Source: Pseudonocardiales bacterium
Lineage (GTDB): Bacteria; Actinomycetota; Actinomycetes; Mycobacteriales; Jatrophihabitantaceae
Direction: 5' to 3'
Assembly: GCA_030840415.1 (NCBI GenBank)
Contig: JAVEEO010000260.1
Location: forward strand, 1 to 7,926
Length of the DNA stretch: 7,926 nt
The notes under the pieces are model-generated. The model saw only the letters and a program-made list of their open reading frames with translations. It was not told where the DNA came from and searched no databases. Positions 1-5,450 of this stretch are shown here, one piece after another. Every line of letters begins with the position of its first letter. Position 1 is the first letter of the stretch. The position numbers were made by a program, and so were the translations under genes.

Positions 1-210
1 GGCCAGGCGATGTCCGGCGGCGACCTCACCGAGGAGGAGCACGAGGTCACCCTGCACGCCGAGCAGCCGGTGGTGGAGAAGGAAACCGTTCCGGTGGAGC
101 GGGTCCGGCTGGCCACCGAGACGGTCACCGGTGAAGAGACGGTGACCGAGCAGGTGCGCAAGGAGCAGATCGACGAGCCGCAGACCGACGTTCGCGGCGA
201 CCAGCGCTAG
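1..210 (+). CDS. DUF2382 (YsnF/AvaK-type) protein, C-terminal fragment
   Basis: The reading frame is open from the left edge, so this is the 3' end of a longer gene; the ATG at 10 is internal, because the preceding codons (Gly-Gln-Ala) already fit the family. The visible 69 residues are highly charged and carry the typical C-terminal half of DUF2382: an EEEHEVTLHAE segment, then VVEKE.VPVERVRL, then a run of TETVTGEETV and VRKEQI, ending in a hydrophilic tail. In actinobacteria this domain often follows an N-terminal PRC-barrel and is linked to general stress responses; its biochemical role is not established. The N-terminal part lies outside the window, so the full architecture cannot be told. 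The family assignment is firm; function is unknown. Confidence 0.88.
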   Translation, partial: GQAMSGGDLTEEEHEVTLHAEQPVVEKETVPVERVRLATETVTGEETVTEQVRKEQIDEPQTDVRGDQR

Positions 211-223
211 TACCGGCTGGTCG

Positions 224-258
224 CGGGTGGGCCGGTGGCCGGGGGGCCGGCCCACCCG
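224..258 (+). terminator. GC-rich hairpin after the DUF2382 gene
   Basis: A perfect 12-base inverted repeat (CGGGTGGGCCGG at 224-235 paired with CCGGCCCACCCG at 247-258) with an 11-base loop begins 13 bases after the stop codon. There is no T-tract downstream. In high-GC actinobacteria such hairpins without a U-tail are common at gene ends, so it is read as the transcription terminator of the DUF2382 gene. It could also stabilise the 3' end of the mRNA. Confidence 0.6.
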
Positions 259-596
259 GCGCAAGCGTTTCGGCAGTGCCCGCCCGGGTTCGTGCCGGGC
301 GTTACGACGGCGCTGAAGTAGCGGCGCGGGTCCAACTCCGATAGACAGGTAAGGCACGCTCCGGGCCTTGAACAAGCAGGGAGCAGCGTTGAGACACCAG
401 CGTCTCGGGGTGTCGTCGCCGGCATCGCGCCTGTACGTCGGCGGTTGGACCGCGCGAGTCCCCAGGGATTCGCGACGGACGGGCGGCGGTCCCGGCCGGG
501 CCGGTTTCACCGGTCGCGGTTGGGCTCGCCGCCCGCCCGGAAACCTCTGCCGCGGACCGTCCCCGGGCGCAACCGGCGGGATAGCCCGGTCTCCCG
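259..596. other. Intergenic stretch without a convincing gene
   Basis: This 338-base stretch lies between the DUF2382 terminator and the stop of the convergent SDR gene. Short open frames cross it on both strands, but their translations are Arg/Pro/Gly-rich, match no family I recognise and lack a Shine-Dalgarno sequence. Small inverted repeats are present: GAGAC/GTCTC at 391-395/402-406, an overlapping alternative GACACC/GGTGTC at 393-398/409-414, and CCGGT/ACCGG at 501-513. None is clearly a terminator for the SDR gene. A GTTT-N15-GGGTTC string at 267-291 loosely resembles a stress-sigma (SigB/SigF-type) promoter, but no gene follows it. Confidence 0.5.
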
Positions 597-1616
597 CTAC
601 GAGCGTCGGCGTCGGCGCAGGGCGGTCATCGCCGCCAGCAGGCCACCGGCACCGGCCGCCAGCAGGCCGTGATGGTGCGAGGCCCACAGCTGCGGATCGT
701 CGCGGTGCGAGGTGTCGTCGAAGTCGCCGTGCGCGCCGAAGTCATGCCCGTCCGCACCGTCTGCCGGATCCCACAGATTGACCGGGGCATCCGGGTCCCG
801 CGGCCGTTCGGTCTGCTGGGACTTGAACCCGGTCCGCGCCAGGTAGCGGTCCAGCAGGCCCGGTACCAGCGCGTTCGCCGCCAGCGTGCCGACGGTCGAG
901 GAGCCCACCCAGTACTCGCGCCGGCCGGGATGGTCGGCGGCGAAGAGCACCGCGCGAGCGGCGAACTCCGGCTGGTAGATCGGCGGCACCGGCTGGGCGT
1001 GGTGCGGCAGCCGGGACAGCACCCAGTCGAACTGCGGCGTGTTGACCGCCGGCATCTGCACCATCGTGACCTTGACGTTGCTCTTGTCGTGCAGCAGCTC
1101 GCAGCGCAGCGCCTCGTGGAAGCCCTGGATGGCGTGCTTGGCCCCGCAATAGGCGGACTGCAGCGGAATCCCCCGGTAGGCCAAGGCAGAACCGACCTGG
1201 ACGAGGGTGCCGCGGTTGCGCGGCTTCATGTAGCGCAGGGCGGCCATGGTGGCATAGACGTAGCCGAGATAGCTCACCTCGGTCACCCGGCGGAACTCCG
1301 CCGGATCGATCTGGTCGAACGGCGCGAACACCGAGGTGAACGCCGAGTTGACCCAGACGTCGATCGGGCCGGCCTCGTCCTCGACCCGGGCCGCGGCGGC
1401 CACCACCTGCTCGTTGTCGGCCACGTCGGTGGGGATCACCAGCGCCCGGGCGCCGGCCCGCTCGACCTCGGCCGCCACGCCGGCCAGGCCCTTCTCCCCG
1501 CGCGCGAGCAGCGCCACGGTACCGCCGCGGGCCGCGAACGCCACGGCGCTGGCTCGGCCGATGCCACCGCTGGCTCCGGTGACGACGATGGTCCGGGACG
1601 GTGTCGGCTGGCTCAT
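597..1616 (-). CDS. SDR family oxidoreductase with C-terminal membrane-anchor-like tail
   Basis: This is a 339-residue NAD(P)-dependent short-chain dehydrogenase; the substrate is unknown. The cofactor motif TGASGGIG is at residues 13-20, and the NNAG position reads NSAF (90-93). The catalytic residues are Ser143, Tyr156 and Lys160 (YCGAK). The usual helix-4 Asn appears to be replaced by Ser115 (TEVSYLG). After the Rossmann domain (to about residue 245) comes a polar Asp/His-rich linker (271-316), then a short Gly/Ala/Leu-rich hydrophobic stretch (317-333) and five Arg, which resembles a tail anchor or peripheral membrane attachment. The ATG at 1616 gives the standard SDR N-terminus about a dozen residues before the glycine motif; no good Shine-Dalgarno is visible. 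The gene starts 53 bases after the stop of the DUF72 gene on the same strand, so the two are probably co-transcribed. The frame stays open far upstream, but that extension is an artefact of GC bias. Family is certain; the membrane role is inferred. Confidence 0.9.
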   Translation of the reverse strand: MSQPTPSRTIVVTGASGGIGRASAVAFAARGGTVALLARGEKGLAGVAAEVERAGARALVIPTDVADNEQVVAAAARVEDEAGPIDVWVNSAFTSVFAPFDQIDPAEFRRVTEVSYLGYVYATMAALRYMKPRNRGTLVQVGSALAYRGIPLQSAYCGAKHAIQGFHEALRCELLHDKSNVKVTMVQMPAVNTPQFDWVLSRLPHHAQPVPPIYQPEFAARAVLFAADHPGRREYWVGSSTVGTLAANALVPGLLDRYLARTGFKSQQTERPRDPDAPVNLWDPADGADGHDFGAHGDFDDTSHRDDPQLWASHHHGLLAAGAGGLLAAMTALRRRRRS

Positions 1617-1669
1617 CCGGTCGAGTCTGCCCGGAACGCGGCCCGGCCCGCAAATGCCGGCGGTCCGGC

Positions 1670-2398
1670 TCACTGCCCGAGCATGCCGCGCAGGGTGAGG
1701 GCATTGCGGACGGCATGGCCGCCCCCGTCGTTGTTGAAGTACACGTAGACCTCGTGGCCACCCGCCTCCCACTCGCGGATCCGCTGGGCCCACCAGCCGA
1801 GATCGGCTTCGGAATAGCTGCCGCCGTACAGCGTCCGGGTGTCGGGGCCGTGCATCCGGACGTAGACGACCTCGGCGGTGGCCCGCAGCACGCAGGGCAG
1901 ATTGGCGCCGCTCATCACGCAGTAGGCCGCCCCGTGCCGTTCCAGGATGGCCAGGACCGACTCGTCCAGCCAGCTGGGGTGCCGGAACTCGACCGCGACC
2001 CGCAGCCAGCCCGGCAGCCGGGCCAGGAAGTACTCCAGCCGGGCGTCGTCGCGGGTGTGGCCGGGAGCCAGTTGCACCAGCAGGACGCCGCGCCGGGGGC
2101 CCAGCTCGTGCCAGCAGGCCGCCATCCGCTCCACCCAGGCCTCCGGCGCGTACAGCCGCTTGGCATGGGTCAGGCCCCGGGATGCCTTCACCGACAGTTG
2201 GAATCCCTCGGGCAGCCGGGCCCGCCAGTTCGCGAAGGTCCGGTTGGCCGGCCAGCGGTAGAAGCTGGCGTTGAGCTCGGCGGTGCGGAACTGCCCGGTG
2301 TAGAAACCCAGTCGCGCATTGGGCGACGTTCCGGGCGGGTAGAGCACGCCGTCCCAGTGCGGGTAACTCCAGCCGGAGGTACCGATCTGCACGCCCAC
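1670..2398 (-). CDS. DUF72 (YecE-like) TIM-barrel protein
   Basis: This 242-residue protein is full length for the family (about 240-270 residues). Diagnostic segments occur in order: IGTSGWSYPHW (5-15), the AELNASFYRWP strand (40-50), GFQLSVKASR (65-74), VLLVQLAP (105-112), VAVEFRHPSW (134-143), VVYVRMHG (177-184) and VYVYFNNDGGGHAVRNAL (217-234). These are the conserved barrel strands and polar pocket residues of DUF72; known structures are TIM barrels, but no reaction is established. The GTG at 2398 is preferred because GGAGAG lies six bases upstream; a second in-frame GTG at 2392 is 12 bases from it. The frame continues open upstream across murL, but this is antisense noise. It is divergent from murL across 144 bases and probably leads a two-gene operon with the SDR gene. 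Confidence 0.9.
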   Translation of the reverse strand: MGVQIGTSGWSYPHWDGVLYPPGTSPNARLGFYTGQFRTAELNASFYRWPANRTFANWRARLPEGFQLSVKASRGLTHAKRLYAPEAWVERMAACWHELGPRRGVLLVQLAPGHTRDDARLEYFLARLPGWLRVAVEFRHPSWLDESVLAILERHGAAYCVMSGANLPCVLRATAEVVYVRMHGPDTRTLYGGSYSEADLGWWAQRIREWEAGGHEVYVYFNNDGGGHAVRNALTLRGMLGQ

Positions 2399-2542
2399 CC
2401 GCTTCTCTCCAGCCCGTTGCCACACACTGCGATCGGACTGCTCGTCCGACCGTCCGCACTTCGATTCTTGCCGATCGCCACTCGTGCTCGGCGACCGGTC
2501 GCAGCCGTCGGACCGGACCGCTGCCCCTGTAGGCTGGGCCGC
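2399..2542 (+). promoter_or_regulatory. Divergent promoter region with leaderless-type -10 for murL
   Basis: These 144 bases separate the diverging DUF72 and murL genes. A TAGGCT hexamer at 2530-2535 fits the actinobacterial -10 consensus TANNNT and ends seven bases before the murL ATG. That spacing puts the transcription start at or beside the A of ATG, so the murL mRNA is likely leaderless. In agreement, no Shine-Dalgarno sequence precedes murL. The -35 (around GTCGGA, 2507-2512, 17-base spacer) is poor. On the minus strand the DUF72 ribosome binding site GGAGAG is clear, but I could not pick out a convincing DUF72 promoter. Confidence 0.5.
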
Positions 2543-3970
2543 ATGACCCGCGAGCCGCAGCTGCCCGAGCTGCGACTTCCGCTGGATCACACGGTGTTCC
2601 GCTGTACCGAGTTCCGGGTCGAGGACTCCTCGGGCGAGGTGGCGTTGGGCTACCAGCTGTCCGGTGGCAGCGGTCCGGCCATCGACTTCACCGAGGTCCT
2701 GCGGTTCCCGGCCGGCTCCGCAGAGCTCAGCGGTGAGCGGCGCGAGGCGTTCCTGGCGATCCTGCGGTTGCTGCACGCGGTTGCCGGCGTCAGCTACTTC
2801 AAGGCCGCCGCGCCGCCGACGGTGGAGCTCGGGGTCCATTTGTTCACCGCCGCCGAGCTGGACTACGTGAGCGCGGTCTACCGGCACGGCCTGCGCGAGT
2901 TCGCCTACCGCAACGACCTGCCGGCGGTGCTCGAAACCCGGTTCACCGCCGGCGCTGCGGAGCCGGCGCCGGCCGCCGATGCGCCCGACGCCTCGTGGTT
3001 CTCGATCGACGCGCCGCCGCTGGTGCCCTGCGGCGGCGGCAAGGACTCGATCGTCAGCACCGAGGCGATGATCCGGGCAGGGCGCAATCCCGTTGCGTTC
3101 GCGGTGAATCCGAACCACATCATCACCGGCGTCGTCGAGGCCGCCGGGCTCGAGCTGATCTCGGTGACCCGCACGCTGGACCGGCGGCTGTTCCAGCTGA
3201 ACCGCCAGGGCGCCTACAACGGCCATGTCCCGGTGACAGCGGTAAATTCGCTGCTCGCGGTGGCCACCAGCATCCGGCACGGCCTCGGCCCGGTGGTGAT
3301 GTCGAACGAATCCTCGGCCTCGTCGCCCAACCTGTACTGGCAGGGTGAGCCGGTCAACCACCAGTGGTCCAAGGGCGCCGCAGCCGAGCAGGCCCTGCAG
3401 GCCGCCCTGCACAGCCGGCTCGGGGTGACCGGGCTGTACTTCTCGTTGCTGCGACACCTCAACGAGCTGCAGATCGCCCGGCTGTTCACCGCCACCACTG
3501 CCTACGACGGCGTTCTGACCAGTTGCAACAACGCCTACACCATTGACCGGCCGGCCACCGAGCGCTGGTGCGGGCACTGCCCGAAGTGCCGTTTCGTGTT
3601 CCTGGCGCTGGCCCCGTTCGCCGAGGTCGACCGGCTGGTCGCGATCTTCGGCGCCGACCTGCTGCGCGACGAGTCGCAGCTGCCCGGCTACCGCGAACTG
3701 CTGGGCATCGGCAGCTTCAAGCCGTTCGAGTGTGTCGGCGAGATCCCCGAGTCGCGGGCCGCGGTGGTCAGGCTCGGCGAGCTCGCCGGCTGGCGGGATG
3801 CCGTGGTGGTCGGTGAATTGCTGGCGGACGTGGCAGCCTCGCCGGCCACGCCGTCCCTGACCTGGTCGCAGGTGCTGGACCGGCACGCGGCCAGCTACGC
3901 CCCGGACAGCTTCGTCCGGTCCCTGGACCTGCTCACCGGCTCGGCCGCTGCCCGGTCCGGCCAGCCCTGA
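2543..3970 (+). CDS. murL: UDP-N-acetyl-alpha-D-muramoyl-L-alanyl-L-glutamate epimerase MurL
   Basis: MurL epimerises the terminal L-Glu of UDP-MurNAc-L-Ala-L-Glu to D-Glu, using ATP and releasing AMP and PPi (EC 5.1.1.23). It works after MurD2 in the cytosolic stage of peptidoglycan synthesis. The 475-residue product has the usual length of the family. It carries a PP-loop-like nucleotide site VPCGGGKDSIVS (161-172), the conserved FAVNPN (186-191), a VMSNESSAS (252-260) and NHQWSK (272-277) segment that I recall as typical of the family, and a Cys cluster SCNNAY...RWCGHCPKC (Cys328, 343, 346, 349) that could bind metal. The ATG at 2543 follows a -10 hexamer at leaderless spacing; the longer open frame to the left is antisense to DUF72 and SDR. 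Convergent murD2, its partner enzyme, lies 44 bases downstream. The assignment rests on recognised motifs plus this partner; the alternative, another PP-loop ATP pyrophosphatase, is much less likely. Confidence 0.88.
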   Translation: MTREPQLPELRLPLDHTVFRCTEFRVEDSSGEVALGYQLSGGSGPAIDFTEVLRFPAGSAELSGERREAFLAILRLLHAVAGVSYFKAAAPPTVELGVHLFTAAELDYVSAVYRHGLREFAYRNDLPAVLETRFTAGAAEPAPAADAPDASWFSIDAPPLVPCGGGKDSIVSTEAMIRAGRNPVAFAVNPNHIITGVVEAAGLELISVTRTLDRRLFQLNRQGAYNGHVPVTAVNSLLAVATSIRHGLGPVVMSNESSASSPNLYWQGEPVNHQWSKGAAAEQALQAALHSRLGVTGLYFSLLRHLNELQIARLFTATTAYDGVLTSCNNAYTIDRPATERWCGHCPKCRFVFLALAPFAEVDRLVAIFGADLLRDESQLPGYRELLGIGSFKPFECVGEIPESRAAVVRLGELAGWRDAVVVGELLADVAASPATPSLTWSQVLDRHAASYAPDSFVRSLDLLTGSAAARSGQP

Positions 3971-3996
3971 CGGTTCGGTCCCAGCCAGTCGCCACT

Positions 3997-4029
3997 ATGC
4001 GGTTCCGATGCGGTTCATTGCGATGCGGT
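3997..4029. repeat. Three direct copies of ATGCGGT at the murL/murD2 junction
   Basis: ATGCGGT occurs at 3997-4003, 4008-4014 and 4023-4029. The last two are flanked on the left as CGATGCGGT. The first two lie in the 44-base gap between the convergent stop codons and the third is in the last codons of murD2. The copies are direct, not inverted, so they do not form a hairpin, and no rho-independent terminator is visible in the gap. They may be a chance or slippage-derived repeat. Confidence 0.45.
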
Positions 4030-5385
4030 AAGGGCGATGGCCTCGGCGAACACCCGCGAGCGGTGCTCGAAGTTGTCGAAGTGCCCGTAGCTCGGCGCCG
4101 CCGGTGACAGCAGTACCACGCCGCCTGCCGGGGTGTGCCGGCGCGCCAGCCGCACCGCGTCGGTCAGGTCGTCGGCGCTCAGCGGCACCAGGGACGGCAC
4201 GTCCCGCAATGCGTGCAGGATCCGCGGGCCGCTGTCGGGAATCGCGATGACGGTGGCGGCAATGTCGTGCGCCAGCAGGAAGTCCCGCAGCGGGCCGTAG
4301 TCCAGCCCCCGGTCCTGGCCGCCGAGGATCACCGTCAGCGGCCGGTCGAGGTAGGCCTCGATGGCGTGGATGGCCGACTCCGGGATCGTCGAGATCGAGT
4401 CGTCGACGAAGGTGATGCCGGACGGGTCCTCGAACGGGGTGAGCCGGTGCGCCAGCGGCTGGAAGCCGGCCAGCCCCTCGGCCAACTGATCGCGCAGGGC
4501 CAGGCAGTCGACGCCGACCGCCTGCAACGCCCCGAGCGCGACGCACAGGTTGCTGGCGTTGTGCCGGCCCACCAGGGGCAGTCTGGAACGGGGGAAGAGC
4601 GGCTCGGCGCCCCGGTAGAACCACGGCTCGCCGTCCGGGCCACTCGCCACGTGAAAGCCGTCCGGGCCGCCGGCCGGCAGCAGCGGCAGGTCCGGGCCGA
4701 AGGCGGCCAGCTCGGCGACCAGCCGCTGGTCGAGGGCGTTGTACACCACTCGCTCGGGACCGCGCGCGATGAGATTGAGCTTGTCCCGGTAGTACTCCCG
4801 CTCACCGCCGCTCCAGTCCAGGTGCTCGGGGTACAGCGAGGTGAGTACCGCGGTGCGCGGCGAGTCGTCGAGATCGGCGCACTGGTACATCGACAGTTCC
4901 AACACGTAGAGCTCGGCGGTCGGCAGCGCCAGCGCCGCCGTGCCGATGTTGCCGCCGAGCACGTTGGGCCGGCCGACTGCCGTCAGCAGGTGGGAGATCA
5001 GCGTCGAGGTGGTGCTCTTTCCCTTGCTGCCGGTCACCCCGATCGTGCGCGCGGCATGCTCGGCCATCCACAGTGCGGTGCCACCGGTGACCCGCACCCC
5101 GGCGGCTCGCGCCTCGATCAGCCACGGATGGGTCTGCGCCACCCCCGGCGAGCGCACCAGCACCTGCGCGCGCAGGATCGCCGCGTGCGCCTGCGCGCCG
5201 CTGAGCACCGGTACCGATCCGGCCAGCTCGCTCCAGCCGGCTGTGGCCTTCGCCGGTTGCTGGTGGTCCTGCACCACGATCAGTTCGGCCGGCGCCAGCG
5301 GCGTGATCGCCTTGACAGCGGCGACTGCCTCGCGGCCGGTCCCCCACACCACGACCCGGCGGCCGTGCAGTTCGGTCAGCTTCAC
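4015..5385 (-). CDS. murD2: UDP-N-acetylmuramoyl-L-alanine--L-glutamate ligase MurD2
   Basis: MurD2 joins L-Glu to UDP-MurNAc-L-Ala with ATP hydrolysis (EC 6.3.2.53); MurL then inverts the residue. The 456-residue protein has the three Mur-ligase domains: a Rossmann-like N domain (VVVWGTGREA, 11-20), a central ATPase domain with P-loop GVTGSKGKSTT (116-126), GGNIG (144-148), ELSMYQ (163-168) and PEHLDW (186-191), and a C-terminal domain starting around HNASN (275-279). Where E. coli MurD has DSKATN and GGDGK, residues that contact D-Glu, this protein has DSISTIP (329-335) and GGQDRG (355-360); the LLSPA...FDNFEHR block (425-442) is kept. These changes and the GSKGKS P-loop fit MurD2 rather than canonical MurD. 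The GTG at 5385 has GGGAG four bases upstream. It lies 65 bases after the GH6 gene on the same strand. The main alternative is an ordinary MurD, argued against by the altered site and by murL next door. Confidence 0.87.
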   Translation of the reverse strand: MKLTELHGRRVVVWGTGREAVAAVKAITPLAPAELIVVQDHQQPAKATAGWSELAGSVPVLSGAQAHAAILRAQVLVRSPGVAQTHPWLIEARAAGVRVTGGTALWMAEHAARTIGVTGSKGKSTTSTLISHLLTAVGRPNVLGGNIGTAALALPTAELYVLELSMYQCADLDDSPRTAVLTSLYPEHLDWSGGEREYYRDKLNLIARGPERVVYNALDQRLVAELAAFGPDLPLLPAGGPDGFHVASGPDGEPWFYRGAEPLFPRSRLPLVGRHNASNLCVALGALQAVGVDCLALRDQLAEGLAGFQPLAHRLTPFEDPSGITFVDDSISTIPESAIHAIEAYLDRPLTVILGGQDRGLDYGPLRDFLLAHDIAATVIAIPDSGPRILHALRDVPSLVPLSADDLTDAVRLARRHTPAGGVVLLSPAAPSYGHFDNFEHRSRVFAEAIALTASQ

Positions 5386-5402
5386 CCGGCTCCCGCTTCC
5401 AT
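5382..5402 (-). other. Possible six-codon leader ORF overlapping the murD2 start
   Basis: An ATG at 5402 reads MEAGAG and ends in a TGA that overlaps the murD2 GTG start (GTGA). Such an overlap would permit translational coupling. No Shine-Dalgarno precedes this ATG, but it lies 12 bases after the TACAGT hexamer, so it could be translated from a nearly leaderless transcript. It may be a coincidence in a purine-rich ribosome binding region. Confidence 0.25.
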
Positions 5403-5414
5403 CGCCTGAGCCGT

Positions 5415-5420
5415 ACTGTA
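5415..5420 (-). promoter_or_regulatory. Candidate -10 element (TACAGT) for murD2
   Basis: In the 65-base gap between the GH6 stop and the murD2 GTG, the minus strand holds TACAGT, matching TANNNT and most of TATAAT. Initiation about seven bases downstream would leave a 5' leader of roughly 22 bases that includes the GGGAG ribosome binding site. The -35 region (CGGTCA or CCGGTC with 16-17 base spacers) is poor. It would let murD2 be expressed independently of the cellulase gene. Confidence 0.4.
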
Positions 5421-5450
5421 GTTCAGCCGCGCCGGGTGACCGGTCGCCGG

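Noticed and set aside
267..291. SigB/SigF-type promoter GTTT-N15-GGGTTC
   Set aside because: The -10 part is a poor match and no gene lies downstream on that strand; kept only as a remark.
368..781. Plus-strand ORFs at 368-781 and 445-672
   Set aside because: Arg/Pro/Gly-rich translations, no ribosome binding site, and overlap with the end of the SDR gene; typical GC-bias frames.
1617..2459. In-frame open upstream extension of the SDR gene to 620 codons
   Set aside because: It is a shadow of the DUF72 gene in another frame; the SDR fold begins correctly at the ATG at 1616.
1601..2542. N-terminal extension of murL by 314 codons
   Set aside because: This part is antisense to the DUF72 and SDR genes; the composition is noise and the MurL family starts near 2543.
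3020..3058. GGGKDS motif as evidence of a tRNA-modifying or QueC-like PP-loop enzyme
   Set aside because: The surrounding segments and the murD2 neighbour fit MurL, which uses its own ATP site and releases AMP and PPi.
2399..3886. Upstream extension of the DUF72 frame through murL (738 codons)
   Set aside because: It is antisense to murL with no domain match; the family N-terminus and a GGAGAG site mark the GTG at 2398.
4135..5409. Long plus-strand ORF (424 codons) opposite murD2
   Set aside because: Antisense shadow with no recognisable domain; murD2 motifs cover the same bases on the minus strand.
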